From: Diploptera punctata
Lineage: Eukaryota; Arthropoda; Insecta; Blattodea; Blaberidae
Direction of reading: 5' to 3'
NCBI GenBank assembly: GCA_030220185.1
Contig: JASPKZ010007250.1
Location: 2,879,501 to 2,943,500 of the forward strand
DNA length: 64,000 nt
A model generated the notes under the pieces. It searched no databases. It saw only the letters and a program-made list of their open reading frames with translations, and was not told the origin of the DNA. Below are positions 29,976-41,214 of this stretch, in pieces. The stretch's first letter is position 1. Each line of letters opens with the position of its first letter. A program made the translations under genes and the position numbers.

Positions 29976-30604
29976 TAGTTAGTTAACAGGTCAAGTGGAA
30001 AGTTAACATTGTGGTTTAATCAACTTGTTTTGGGGGAACTTTTATTTCAATGTTGTATCCGTTGTCAATTATGATGAAGTTTGAAATCGCACGCCACTGT
30101 GGGGCAGAATGCAATCGAAAGGGCACATAATATATCTCTATTTGAAGCTCCGCCAGTAAATTTTGCCGCCTTTTGAAAACGGATATCACTAGGGGAATAT
30201 CAAGTTCATAACATAGGGTTTCCCTCGTTGATGATGCTTGTAGCCCCACCCTTTCCTGTAGCGGTATGGCTTACAGCTAGGGGTTGACCATCCGACCCTA
30301 CCAACAGCAAACCCCAGAAACGGATATTGGCAATGTAGTACACGCTCTTATACAGGTAGCAACCGAACTTCCGGCCCAACAGATAATATAGTTTGTGGAC
30401 GAAATGGTATACTTTATTGTATTTCACATTTAAAAAAAAACTTACTGAAATAGACTCATATTACAACTTAAATTCCCCAGACCCTAGAATTTAAAAATAA
30501 AATAGAAATGTACAGTTTCAATCGGATAAAGTTTTGTTAGGTGGGATTTTTTATCTACGTTCGAAGCAGATATTACGCGCATGCGCCAGCAGATGAACTC
30601 TTAA
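29976..30604. other. No recognisable feature
   Basis: Unassigned. Only short frames on both strands. Confidence 0.4.
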
Positions 30605-31180
30605 CCCACTGGCACTATCGAACCCGTAAGTTCATGGCAATACGGACACAAATTCTCCTTACATCCCTATCCTGAGTTGTTTTCCAATCAATTCCCTGTA
30701 TAATCTACTTTCCTCAAATCAGCTTCTTCTTGTATCTTGTAAGCCCACGTTTCCCTTAACAGAGATTTAGGCGCTCTCCCCCTACTGGGAAAAATTTGAA
30801 CCATACTAATTTAGTTACACTTGTTTTCGTATAGATGTCATTTGAGTGGTCCGTGGTCAGCGTTCCGCCTCATACTGACATCTAGGAAACCAAGGTAGTA
30901 CTAGGACGGGAAAATTCGGTAAATTTTGCTTAGAGGCCTTTTCATTCTGGCTTAAGGATATTTTACGAGGCTGAAAATCTTCAGACTCGGGACCCACGGC
31001 TTAAAGTCCCTCCCGGAGAACTTGCTCCTTGGATTTTTCCATCGTACAAAAATCCATCGACCCCAGCCGGGTTTGAACCCGCGACCCTCGGGACCAGAGG
31101 CAAGCCTTCAAATCATAATTAATATTATTCGTTCAACTTTATTTTTGGCCTGCCTACTGGGGGCTTTCCCAATTTCTATT
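30605..31180 (-). mobile_element. LINE-A7 3' end with SINE-3 insertion
   Basis: Minus-strand LINE-A pieces 30605-30721 (ACTGGCACTATCGAACCCGT and TGTATAATCTACTTTCC blocks) and 31108-31180 flank SINE-3a. The right piece is decayed. Confidence 0.75.
30722..31107 (-). mobile_element. SINE-3a
   Basis: Minus-strand SINE-3 with the tRNA-like head at the right (complement of GGTTTGAACCCGCGACCCTC). The body has CTAGGAAACCAAGGTAGTAC, and the left end is CTTGTAAGCCCACGTTTCCC. TCAAATCA is found on both sides (30713-30720 and about 31108-31115), a duplication of about 8 bp. Confidence 0.88.
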
Positions 31181-31379
31181 ATTGTAACTTTCTCTTAACC
31201 GACATGAGTATCACATTCGGACAAAGACTGCAACAAGTTCATAAAGCTTGTGCAGTTATATAAATATGTAACCTCCGTAAATCAGATGACATATACTGGC
31301 TTTGATTGGAACACTGGAAGAAATGTAAAATATCTCTGATTCTTATTCAACACTTTGTCCACCCCATCAGCCTTTTATA

Positions 31380-31700
31380 TTTGTACTCGCTTCCGTTCAC
31401 TATCTTCCCACTGTAACTTAAATACACGATCGAGAGAAACTATAGTTATACCCTTAATTTGAACTTCTCACTATTCCTCATCCTACCGTGTTTCAGCCAC
31501 TCGACTCTGGAATTTTCTCCGCCCTTAAATCAAGGATTGCCCGACTCAAAAACAAAGTTCAGTAAAATTTCCTCCTTAGACAATATAACCATGTTCTAGG
31601 TAGCGAATATATTTATTATTATTTTTTTATGTTTTGCACTTTCATTATCAAGGAAATTATTTAATCAGATTATTATTATTATTATTATTATTATTTCAAA
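31380..31700 (+). mobile_element. LINE-K-type 3' relic
   Basis: Short plus-strand region encoding RLWNFLRP-like residues (CTCTGGAATTTTCTCCGCCC) followed by FK/LKNK and a stop, with a TTA repeat at 31672-31695. This is the WNxLP-type ending of CR1/L2-like LINEs in decayed form. Confidence 0.5.
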
Positions 31701-31889
31701 TTTTCGTTCTTTCCTTGTCATCATAAAATTGTGTACACATATTATGTAGGCCTATCATTAGTCAAATTGTAGATAATATTCATGAATGTTAATATTTGTA
31801 TTATGTAGGCCTAATCCAGGCAAAGTGGAAGAGATCTGACAGATTAAACTCCATCAGGTAAAATAAACCACTGCATTATTATCATCACC

Positions 31890-32515
31890 ATCATCATCAT
31901 CATAGTACATTCACGAATTTAGGCCATTTGTTGACCTGTTTCGGCCTCAAGAGAAACACCATCCAGAAGTCTTTTGAGTGGACGTCCTAGTCTTCTTCTT
32001 CCTGCAGGTTGATATCTTAACATTTGTTTGGGTATCCTGTGACCTTCCATTCGATGAACATGTTGTATCCATCTTGACTTATAATCAGAAATTTTGTTTT
32101 CTAAAGATTCCATGTGTAATTCTTCTAAGATGTCTTCATTTTTTTTTGTGATCTAGTAGTGTGTATCCTGCAGTCCTCCGAAGATATCTCATTTCAGCAG
32201 ATCTAAGTCTCTGTATATCCTTCTGTTTCAACGTCCATACTTCGCTACTATACAAAAGAGTTGGAAGAGCCAGTGTTTTATACACTTTCAATCTTGAATG
32301 CTTTTGGACTGTGGCTTGAAGATAGAATTTATTAACCATAAAATTCTTAAAAATTTAGATACTTTTGCATTTACGTCCTTTTCTTCTTCATATGAGATAT
32401 TGCATCCTAGATATGTAAAATTATTCACCTACTCCAAAATTTTATTGTCCAGTACAATTTTACTTCTGACAGGATCTACACCTTGAAATGCCATAATTTT
32501 TGTTTTTTCTGTAGA
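31890..32515 (-). pseudogene. LINE-C7 ORF2 C-terminal relic
   Basis: Minus-strand frames KTKIMAFQGVDPVRSKIVLD, then VNKFYLQATVQKHSRLKVYK, LALPTLLYSSEVWTLKQKD and AEMRYLRRTAGYTLLDHKKK. The last is SDYKSRWIQHVHRMEGHRIP with RYQPAGRRRLGRPLKR. Each is separated by one or more indels. The 3' tail is an ATG/ATC repeat at about 31885-31903. The 5' break lies against a (TTA)n tract at 32517-32575. It has no YADD motif. Confidence 0.8.
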
Positions 32516-32575
<60 letters not shown>

Positions 32576-32576
<1 letters not shown>

Positions 32577-32953
32577 ACTATTGGTGAGAGAGAAGAACTT
32601 TTGGTGGAGGGCTTTCTAGAAATACAAGAGACGAAATTAGAAATATTCAAATCAGAGAAAAAATGAATGTTCAAAAAAGACGTTCTAAAAGTTATTGAAG
32701 AAAGACTGAAATGGTTTGGTCACGTAAAGAGGAAGTCACATGAGAAGATGATTAAGGTGAAATTAAATTTTGAAGCGGAGGGCAACAGAATAAAGAGAAG
32801 ACCAAAAGAACTGTGGGTTCAAGGAGTGCATAGGAGTATGGTGTCGAGAGATTAACAGAAAGTGATGCAGATAATATGGATTTATGGAGGAGTAAAATTT
32901 ACAATAGGTTATAGAAAAAGTACTGTATTCAGAGAAATTCTTAATAAAGAGAG
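32576..32953 (+). pseudogene. LINE-G ORF2 C-terminal relic
   Basis: The frame KKDVLKVIEERLKWFGHVKR followed by KMIKVKLNFEAEGNRIKRRP and KELWVQGVHRSM matches the RLKWFGHVxRM...GRRKRGRPxxxW pattern of LINE C-termini. It starts without a Met of its own, is preceded by an 80-bp shifted piece, and ends at TAA 32853. The remaining sequence leads into a second TTA repeat (32954-33012), which is probably its tail. Confidence 0.65.
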
Positions 32954-32971
32954 ATTATTATTATTACTAAC

Positions 32972-33013
<42 letters not shown>

Positions 33014-33014
<1 letters not shown>

Positions 33015-33412
33015 CGGCCGCGGTGGACTAGTGGTGATGCTCCTTGCCTCTGGTCCCGAGCGTCGCGGATTCAAACCCGGCCGGGGTTGATAGATTATTT
33101 AGGATGGAAAAATCCAAGGAGCAAGTCCTCCGGGAGGGAATTTAAGCCGTGGATCCCGAGTCTGAAGATTTACAGGCTCGTAAAAAATCCTTAAGCCTGA
33201 ATGAAAAGGCCTCTAAGCAAAATTTACCGAATTTTCCCATCCTAGTACTACCTTGATTTCCTAGATGTCAGCAGTATGAGGCGCAACGCTGACCACGTAC
33301 CACTCAAATGACATCTATACGAAAACAAGTGTAATTAAATTAGTATGGTTCAAATTCTTCCCTATAGGGGGAGAGCGCCTAAATCTCTGGTAAGGGAAAC
33401 ATGGGCATACAA
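33014..33412 (+). mobile_element. SINE-3b, full-length
   Basis: Head GGCCGCGGTGGACTAGTGGT, B box GGATTCAAACCC, body CAAGGAGCAAGTCCTCCGGG, and 3' end AAGGGAAACATGGGCATACA. It lies between TTA repeats (32954-33012 and 33413-33444), so the duplication cannot be read. It is the reference copy for SINE-3. Confidence 0.93.
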
Positions 33413-33413
33413 G

Positions 33414-33444
<31 letters not shown>

Positions 33445-33445
<1 letters not shown>

Positions 33446-34004
33446 CCCCTACCATTAGACTTAGGATGGCTTTAAAATATATATATAGTACAAATTTTAT
33501 GAATGAAGTAAATCCAGGATAAATACAGCTGAATCATACATTGCTAAATGATAAAAGCGAGTTAATTTTAAGCACAATAAAATAGGCGAAACAATTGTTA
33601 AGGTACAACATAGAGCAGGCTGGTGGTTGTTAATTTCCATTCACCAATCACGTGAAAACAAAACAAGTTTAAAACAACATTTTCAACATCATTGTGCGAA
33701 ACAAACAGATGAGCATTATTACTCAGTATGAAGGAAGAAGGCGCTAGCTTTTTAAAGCATGTTTTCTTGTTTGTAAGCGAAAATGGAAAGCTTGGTAGCA
33801 GTAATGAGCACTGTAAGTGAATACCGACTGCCAACAAAACTACACACCTTTACTAAACACAAACTATAACTCCATTTATTTTCAATTGTTCTATTTTTCA
33901 TTTAATCTCGTTAATTTGTGGGACTTTAAAACAATACCTGTGATAGGAGTGAAGAAACTTCCACATTTACAACGTTCAGTCACTGTAATTGTTATTTTTT
34001 TGTA
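33445..34004. other. No recognisable feature
   Basis: Unassigned. Several frames below 80 codons have no recognisable content. Confidence 0.45.
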
Positions 34005-34569
34005 ATTTATCGTAAGTAATGCCACGAGTTATTTCCAATTTATCTAGAGGATTTGGAAATCAAAAGTGGTGTTTGTTAGGACTATTTAGCGAATAAAATT
34101 TAGTTGTTTACTCACAAATCATTATTTAAATATAGTTATTTCAAAATATTTATGTATTTAATGTAAACGGCGATGTTTGAAAACAAATGAGAAATGTGAG
34201 GTTATGTATATTCACTGCAATTTGATCATATTACTTATTACCAAATAGGATCGCAATATTGTATGAATGCACCCTAGTTGAGAAATAATTAAATACATCG
34301 AACTGTATATTATAATTAACATTAAAGGTTATTCATTTATTTTTTTTTGTAAACAACTCAGTAAAATCAAGGAATCTGTTGCTCTATTCAAAATATTTGT
34401 TGGAGAAAAATAATACTCTGATCTGTTCAGAGTATTAAAAAGGAGGAACTATCTTTATCACAAAAGCAGGACTTATAAAGAGAAATCGATAAGCGCGAGA
34501 AGAAACACGACTCTCATTGGTTGTAAAACAAAATTCAGTGAAACGTGATTGGTCATTGACTACCATTTG

Positions 34570-35161
34570 AAGGGCTCGGCTGTAAAACACGATAACTGAC
34601 AAATTCTTGAAAAATGAGTTGTAGCATGCAAACTGTAATATGTGGCATTTGGTGCACGTAGTTTTTACGCCGTAGCCGAGCGGTTAAGGTAAGAAGCCTT
34701 GGCGCAGAGCTACGGGACTTGCGCTGGTTCGAGTCTCCACGAGGGAAGAAATTTTCTCATGGTATTTCGGCCAATATGGGACCGGTGCCCACCCAGCATC
34801 GTGAGGCAATTGGGTAGCTACAATAAGTAGCGGCTCCAGGTTGAGGAACCAGCTATAACGGCTGGGGGACTCGACATGCTAACCACATGTCACCCCTACA
34901 CTGGCTGTTGATCATCTACCTCTGTGATTGACACATGTGGATGTGAAGGGCCAGCAGCCGGCTGGTAAAAGGGCAACCGCTGAAAAGTGGAAAGACCCTC
35001 AATCGGAGTTTTTACATCCGTCAATAGATAGCAGATGTATTGTCACGGAAAAATGAAACTACATTCGCCAAATGCTTTCAGGAGGTCACATATCACAGTT
35101 TATAAGCTAGAACTCAATTTTCAAGAATTTGTCAGTTACCATGTTTTACAGCCGAGCCCTT
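34570..35161. mobile_element. MITE with about 50-bp inverted ends, hosting SINE-4b
   Basis: Ends AAGGGCTCGGCTGTAAAACA and its complement continue through ACTGACAAATTCTTGAAAA, with a few mismatches over 50 bp. CATTTG flanks the element (34564-34569 and 35162-35167), while X3 has a single CATTTG at the matching site. Without the SINE it is about 245 bp. It is a non-autonomous DNA element of unassigned superfamily. Confidence 0.88.
34669..35006 (+). mobile_element. SINE-4b with 9-bp target duplication
   Basis: The most complete SINE-4. Its head GCCGTAGCCGAGCGGTTAAG holds the A box, CGCTGGTTCGAGTCTCCACG the B box, and it ends at CCCTCAATCGG. AGTTTTTAC is repeated at 34660-34668 and 35007-35015. 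The head resembles a Ser/Leu-type tRNA with a long variable region, an inference from shape only. Confidence 0.95.
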
Positions 35162-35329
35162 CATTTGGGGCATGAGTTAAAAAGTTATACGTAAGTACAT
35201 ACGCCATTCGTCCTGGTGGGGATATGGATGCTCCTTAGAGAGAGTTTCTTAAAGAAGCTCATATTTACGCTACAGATTTCAACCAAGTGACATGTTGTTA
35301 GCAGAAAGCCTCAATGAGACATCTAGTGG

Positions 35330-35578
35330 GGAACTAAGATATTACTTGGATGGATGAAAGCCGTTTAAATTTTGCAAAGAGGCATTTTTATTCAATCTTG
35401 GGTATCTTTTACGAGCCTGAAATTTTTCATACTCGGGACTCACCGGCTTAAAGCCCCTACCGAAAGACTTTTTGCTTGGATGTTTCCATCCTATAAATCC
35501 ATCAACCATGGCCGGGTTTGAACCCGCCCCTCGGAACCAAAGGCCAGGTTCATAACCACTAGTCCATCGCGGCCGATC
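35330..35578 (-). mobile_element. SINE-3c, partial
   Basis: Minus-strand head and proximal body (complements of CCGCGATGGACTAGTGGTTA and GGGTTTGAACCC). It is truncated before the 3' half and joined directly to SINE-6a. Confidence 0.8.
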
Positions 35579-35705
35579 CCCATTAGATTAAGCTTATCGT
35601 CATCACCTTTCGTATCATCGAGGCAGCGTAACCCCGCCTTCCAGGACCCGAACCTCAGAAGTGGATTAAAGTACGCCATGCCAGGAGAGAATACCAGAAA
35701 TGTAG
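35579..35705 (-). repeat. SINE-6a fragment, unassigned repeat
   Basis: Shares ACTTCTGAGGTTCGGG-like, GAAGGCGGGGTTACG and GATGATA blocks (minus strand) with the insertion at 38798-39080. No tRNA head is seen. It may be the tail of a SINE-3 subtype, because it abuts SINE-3c here. Confidence 0.55.
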
Positions 35706-35844
35706 TAATAACAACTTGGTGGAATAGATAAAAAAAACAGTGAAAAAATTCACTCACGTCAGCCAGAATGTGGTTTCCAGATATAATGCCTTTATAAACT
35801 CAGGAAAGACAACATATACAACATACGAGTATGTATAAGGTATC

Positions 35845-36183
35845 CATCCATAGTAATTCTGCCCGAAGGCAGGTCCTTCACTGCAATCATATCATTTTCA
35901 TGCTATGCTTGCAGCTTTACTAGGGAATTGTAGGCGTGGTAGCTTCCCGATGCTTTCCACACAGGTGAAGGATGATGATGGTGATGATAATGATAAGGAT
36001 GACGATGATGCCCATATGATTTCGGTGACCGTTTGGGCCTTAAAGTTTTCCTGACATTTGTTTTACAAGTGCGGAAAAACCCAGATAAAAACCTCACCCA
36101 GAAAAACTGCCCCGACCGGGGATCGAACCGGGGCCCGCTGCGTGACACAGCAGCACGCTACCTCGAGACCACAGCGGTGGACA
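35845..36183 (-). mobile_element. SINE-1c, full-length
   Basis: Minus-strand copy, nearly identical in layout to SINE-1a, with the B-box complement GGGATCGAACCGGGGCC (one change) at the right and CCATCCATAGTAATTCTGCC at the left. Confidence 0.92.
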
Positions 36184-36318
36184 TATAAGTAAAATTAATA
36201 TTTATAAGGTACGTACCGTAATATTTCTTTTTTCATTTAAAACAGGGAACCAGCTCGGGCGTCAAAGCGGCTAATTCGGGCTTCGCAGTGGATAACGAAA
36301 ACTACAGGCTGAGTTTTA

Positions 36319-36796
36319 ATTACACCGACAAACTGCAGAGACTGATTCCTGACTGTAAATGGAGGAAAAACATGTCCTATGAATAAGTGCCCATAGATGC
36401 ATCGTTGCCACGGAGGATGGTGGTGACGAATGGCATAATTCTCTCGACCCTGTTCCATGCCCTGCTATATCACCAGAATTAAACACCCAGGATTTTTACC
36501 TCTGGGGGCATCTGAAAAGCATTGTGTACGCTGAACCAGTTCCTGATGTACATACCCTTCAACAGCGTGTCCATGTAGCCTGTGACGCTATTCAGAGAGA
36601 GACTGGAATATGCGAAAGAGTGAGGCAATCCACCACATTGAACATCTGTTGGGACGTGGATACGATTATGCTATGTACTGTGTGCCGAGACGATTTGTTT
36701 TTGCACGCACATCTTTCATTTCCGGACACATGTTTACAATACCTTTTTTCCTTCATTTGCAGTCAGAAATCAGTCTCTGAAGTTTGTCGGTGTAAT
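36319..36796 (+). mobile_element. Internally deleted mariner-like element
   Basis: Inverted ends ATTACACCGACAAACTGCAG and the complement of ...AGTTTGTCGGTGTAAT extend for about 50 bp. TA is on both sides (36317-36318 and 36797-36798). Between them, the plus strand has the transposase C-terminus: SPELNTQDFYLWGHLKSIVY with the third catalytic Asp region, then LQQRVHVACDAIQRETGI. Helix-turn-helix domains and the first two Asp blocks are deleted. The frame continues beyond the element into unrelated sequence, so the 163-codon frame at 36524 is not a native gene. Confidence 0.85.
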
Positions 36797-36839
36797 TACC
36801 GTTCACCCAGTATACTTGCGCGAATACAAGGTACGACGT

Positions 36840-37445
36840 GGACCAGAGGTCCCCAAATAGAAATTCAATTAATAAATTTATTTGTTGAAATTCTCTCAAT
36901 AACAATTGGTATAAATATATGGTTAGCTCCACAGATTTCAGGACATTGTCGATTAAACACCCCTGGCGGATTAATTAAGAATCTAGCCAGGGGTTGCATC
37001 AACTTTTACACCTAGACTTGTTTCTGTTTCGTAGACCAGGTACCATTTTTTTTTAATTTTAGGTAGACACCCTGCCCTTTCTAATATTTTTTTTACAAAT
37101 TAATCAAAATGAAATGACTTTTTGACAGATGACACATGCTACTCACTTTTGTTTCCTCTAATATAGATCCCTTTCAACGTAATGTGGCCATAATCTACTA
37201 TTTTCTCAGAACGAAGATTGGTGTATGCCACAAACGAGAAGAGTGTCATCCAAAAATCACCATTATCCGACCATGAGAAACGGGGTTATATAATTAAAAA
37301 AGCGCTCTAGTGATTGGTCATATTTGTTTTCTCGTAACAAAACTTTGTATATAAAAAAAACTCCATTTCATTATCGCAGTTCTTCTCACCTTATAGGCAG
37401 TTTTACGTGTCACTGAAGATCAATATTTGTACAATGAAAACGTAA
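36840..37445. other. No recognisable feature
   Basis: Unassigned. A short inverted repeat CACCCCTGGCG/GCCAGGGGTTG lies near 36959-36996. Confidence 0.4.
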
Positions 37446-38010
37446 TCTAGTATATAAAAATTAATGTTTGTGTGTTGGTTAGTTTCTTTGTTTGTTCGTT
37501 CGTTCGTACTTTATGCGCGGCCATACCGTTCATCCGATTGTGATGAGGCTTTTTGCAAAATGTTCAGGAGATTCCCGGGATGAACATAGGCTATAAGAGA
37601 GCTGTGATACTCAACTCTATACCCTTAAAAATCGCCCTTTGTTGTGGAAAACATGAAGAAAGTAGCTTTTTGACGCTTAAATGGCTTACGCTGCCTAAAC
37701 CATAACAAATACTCTAAATTAATGTACACAGAAATGAATATCTCAAAAAACTCTACAAAAAAGTCCTAGACAGCACATGTTTATCTCTTATGGATAACTC
37801 ACAATAACCATTTTTGTTTTTCACTGATGCCAAGCAGATCGAGACAAGTACATAGATTTCTGTGCAAGCATAGCAGCACATAACGAATTTTGTCTTTTAG
37901 CTCATTTATAACAAGAGGATCGAGATAAGTAGATTCCCGGGCAACACCAGGTTATCATAAAATAATTATTATATATATTTAATTATTTTCCTTGTACTTA
38001 TTCAACTAAA
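37446..38010 (+). mobile_element. Hel3, Helitron 5' fragment
   Basis: Begins TCTAGTATATAAAAATTAAT after A, with the family signature GCGCGGCCATACCG and TTCAGGAGATTCCCGGGATG. It follows Hel4 (49292) to the ACACCAGGTTATC block. The 3' terminus is missing. Confidence 0.75.
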
Positions 38011-38208
38011 CATTAATTTAGAGCAACACAGGACCTTACAGTGTCACATCCTGTTGGGAGAATTTTTTTAACTATGCATGACACATTCACTTTTATAACC
38101 ACACAAGACACGGAGGATCTCCCTGAATAAGTAATCAGTTCAATATCAGCGTCTCCACCGAGAAAAACACAACATTTAGATGACACACACCATTCACACA
38201 CATTATGA

Positions 38209-38358
38209 TTACCAGATGTTGTTCGGGGACCATTTTGACCTTAAAATTTCCTGACACCGGAAAAAAAAATCTTCCAAAAAACTTTGTCTCGACAGGGTAT
38301 CGAACACTGGCCCGGAGTTTACGAGGCAGCGACGCTACCATGAAACCACATCGGTGAA
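38209..38358 (-). mobile_element. SINE-1d, 5' half
   Basis: Decayed minus-strand piece with the complement of the head (CGCTACCATGAAACCACATC) and GTCTCGACAGGGTATCGAAC. The distal half is missing. Confidence 0.8.
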
Positions 38359-38369
38359 CAGATAAATTA

Positions 38370-39172
38370 ACTAAGTGCTTGGTACTCTCAAACCTGTAGG
38401 TCATGGCCGCGCGGACATAATCATTCCATACATTCCTATCCTGACCTAATGTTTTCCAATTATTTCCTGTATAATCTACTTCCCTCAAATAATGGTTACT
38501 GTTCTCCCATCTCATTCTTGGTCTACCAACCGAGCGTTTTCCCTCTTGTTTTCCTACAAGAAGCCTCCATGCCTCTCTTCCATTCCCTATTAGTGCTACA
38601 TGTCCTGCCCGTCGCAGTCTAAAATATTATATCTGATTTCCTATAAAGATCATGTAGCTCTCTGTTATGTCCTCTCCATTCATCTGTCTGTTCAACTCTC
38701 TTTGGTCCAACAATTTTCCAAGAACTTTATTCTCAAATACTCGTAATTTCATTTCTCCCTTAAAGTAAGAGAGTCCATATTTCGCATCCAAATATTTTTT
38801 TTATTCAGTACCCCAGTTTGTCATTTCGACATTTCTGGTGTCATCTCCTGGCACTGGCGTAATTGTAACTCACTTCTGAAGTTGGGACGCCCAGAAGGCG
38901 GAGTTACGTTACCCCGATGATATGACGGGTGATAAATGATAATGAAACGCCAGGAGAGTTCTTAACTAAACTTAACCTAAATTCCAGACCATGGGCAACC
39001 ATAGGAATAATTCCCTTTAAGGAAAAATTCCTATGGTTTGACTGGGAACTGTAGTCAGAAACATTAGTCAATAAGGCTGCTGGAATAATAACGATTTTCA
39101 GTTTAACGTTTTTTTAAAGGACGAGAAGAGTCCCTGTAATGCATAATAGCACGCGTTTCCAGAATTTAACTT
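38370..39172 (-). mobile_element. LINE-A8 with a SINE-6 insertion
   Basis: Minus-strand LINE-A pieces 38370-38797 (3' end with GGCCGCGCGGACATAATC and the CATGTCCTGCCCGTCGCAG block) and 39081-39172 (TTTCAGTTTAACG block). They are collinear apart from the insertion. No frame survives. Confidence 0.82.
38798..39080 (-). repeat. SINE-6b insertion, unassigned repeat
   Basis: Inserted in LINE-A8. It shares GAAGGCGGAGTTACG and CCAGGAGAG-like blocks with 35579-35705. A hairpin CCATAGGAATAATTCC/AAAATTCCTATGG lies at about 38998-39038. I do not recognise the family. Confidence 0.55.
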
Positions 39173-39310
39173 ATGTTTTTTCGACTTGCTGAACAATTTG
39201 TTTATTTTACAGAATTTCTGCGCGACGAACTTTTATTATTTACTTTTTAAATATTAGATAAACTGTTTTATTTAGTCACAAAATATGTTGAATGTTTACA
39301 CTTGTGTATA

Positions 39311-39972
39311 CATTATATAATGGAATGGACAGTTAATGACAAATGAGGGAAATTTTGAAGAAGTGGCTGAATTCAAATACCTAGGAACAATAATCACAAA
39401 TACGAATGAGATGCAAAATAAAATTAAACATAGGCTCAATTCTGGAAATGCGTGCTATTATGCATTACAGAATCTTTTGATGTCCCAACTCCTTTCAAAA
39501 ATCGTTAAACTGAAAATATATAAAAACTAAGTATTCTACCAGTTATATTATGTGGATGCGAAACATGGACTCTTACTTTAAGGGAGGAAAGGAAATTACG
39601 AGCATTTGAGAATAAAGTTCTTAGGAAAATGTCTGGACCAAAGAGAGTCGAACAGACAGGTGAATGGAGAAGACATAACAAAGAACTACATGGTCTTTAT
39701 AGGAAGTCAGATATAAGAAGAGTTAAGTCTCATTGAATGCGATGGGCAGGGCATATGGCACGAATGGGAGAATGAAAGACATGCATGGAAGCTTCTTGTA
39801 GTTGGTAGACCAAGAATGAGGTGGGAGAATAACATTAACTATGATTTGAAGGAAGTAGATTATACAGGGAATGATTGGAAAACATTAGCTCAGGATAGGC
39901 ATCAATGGAGAGCTTATGTCCGCGCGGCCCTGAACCTACTGGTTCGATAGTGGCAGTGAGTAAGTACGTACG
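39311..39972 (+). mobile_element. LINE-A9 3' fragment
   Basis: Plus-strand LINE-A. It has a 64-codon open stretch (TNEGNFEEVAEFKYLGTIIT), then stops and small deletions. It reaches the CTATGATTTGAAGGAAGTAG block and an AAGTACGTACGT version of the tetranucleotide tail. Confidence 0.88.
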
Positions 39973-40441
39973 TTTACACTTGTGTTATAAAATACATCAG
40001 AACGCTAAATTTCTACTCAGGAATTCACCCTTAGAACCATATGAGCAGTTATTATTTCCTAAATAGAACAGCAGCACACCCGCAATGCGAAGATCCTGGC
40101 CACTGACAGCGGATCAAGAAATCATTTATTTCCTTAGCGAAGCAGATATTTGCATTATTCTCGCGCGTTTAACTTTACACAGTGCTGACAATAGTCCGCG
40201 ATTGCTCGGTGGAGAACGGAAGTTTTCTTCCGTTATTATTCCAGCCACAATTTATCATTTCACCTTCGCTAGTTCACGTCCTATCTCTGACAGCAGCTAC
40301 CTTTAAAAATTTATCATCTTTTTCCATCCCGGTCAGAGTTACCACAATCTCGTTTTTATTCTTTTCCATTCAATCACTAGAGCATAGTGTTGCCACACGT
40401 CAATCATTTAAATGCCAACATACAACACTGGACATTTAAAT
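39973..40441. other. No recognisable feature
   Basis: Unassigned. Frames of up to 85 codons have no recognisable content. Confidence 0.4.
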
Positions 40442-40658
40442 ATGTCCATATATTCTATGTTATTGTTAGTATTAGCTAGTATTAGATCACATCATCATTG
40501 TATTTTGTTTAGTCTGTATTTTAATATCCTAAAATTGTAATATGTATGTAATTTTTGTATAATTTTACTATTCGCTGGTTGAGTGGAAGAGAAGGCCTTA
40601 TGGCCTTAAATCTGCCAGCAAAAATAAAGCATTATTACTATTGTTATTATTATTATTA

Positions 40659-40694
<36 letters not shown>
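40442..40694 (+). mobile_element. LINE-K3 3' UTR and (ATT)n tail
   Basis: Only the non-coding 3' end of LINE-K, with TTCGCTGGTTGAGTGGAAGA and an ATT/ACT repeat from 40630. LINE-D3 begins directly at the end of the tract. Confidence 0.82.
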
Positions 40695-40695
<1 letters not shown>

Positions 40696-41190
40696 GTTTG
40701 GTGGAGCAAAAATATTACAAAAAATAGAAAATTACAAATATATCAAACCATAATTCAGAGCATTTTAACATATGGTGCTGAAGTCTGGCAAATTCCTACC
40801 AGGGAAATGAAAAGAATTTTAAGTACAGAAATGGATGTTTTAAGAAGATCAGCTGGAAAATCTAGAATGGATAGAATACGAAATAAAGAAATAAGGGATA
40901 TTATGGGTGTACAAGAGGAGCCGGGCATCATAGACATCATAGAAAAGAAAAGATTGCAGTGGTATGGCCATGTCAAACGAATGCCAGAGCAAAGATTGCC
41001 AAAAATTGTTATGGAATGGATCCCAATGGAAAGGAGGAAGAGAGGAAGACCGAAGAAAACTTGGATAGAAGGGGTACAAGCAGCTATGAGTATCAGAGGA
41101 ATGGAGGAAGATCAACGGATGGATAGAGAGGAATGGCGTTTGGTTTCCGGAAGACGGCGGCAGCTGCCATGATACCGGATGATGATGATG
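40695..41190 (+). pseudogene. LINE-D3 ORF2 C-terminal relic
   Basis: Uninterrupted C-terminal frame to TGA at 41170: KLQIYQTIIQSILTYGAEVW, MKRILSTEMDVLRRSAGKSR, KRLQWYGHVKRMPEQRLPK, then RKRGRPKKTWIEG and GRRRQLP. It parallels LINE-D2 but is more truncated, with no ADD motif. The apparent N-terminus (poly-Tyr) is the LINE-K tail read in frame. The tail is GATGATGATGA at about 41178-41190, joined tail-to-tail with LINE-A10. Confidence 0.85.
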
Positions 41191-41214
41191 AACTAACTAA
41201 CTAACTCACTGGCA

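Larger units (their letters stand above)
34005..35190 (+). repeat. Repeat X2 carrying a nested MITE and SINE-4
   Basis: Collinear with X3 (46595) through TAATGCCACGAGT, GTTTACTCACAAATCATTAT, AACAAATGAGAAA and GTGATTGGTCATTGAC. It is interrupted at 34570-35161 by a MITE and resumes with GGGGCATGAGTTAAAAAGT. X has no coding frame. Confidence 0.75.

Noticed and set aside
36524..37015. 163-codon frame as a possible host gene
   Set aside because: The first part is the mariner transposase C-terminus out of its element context, and the rest lies outside the element in unrelated sequence.
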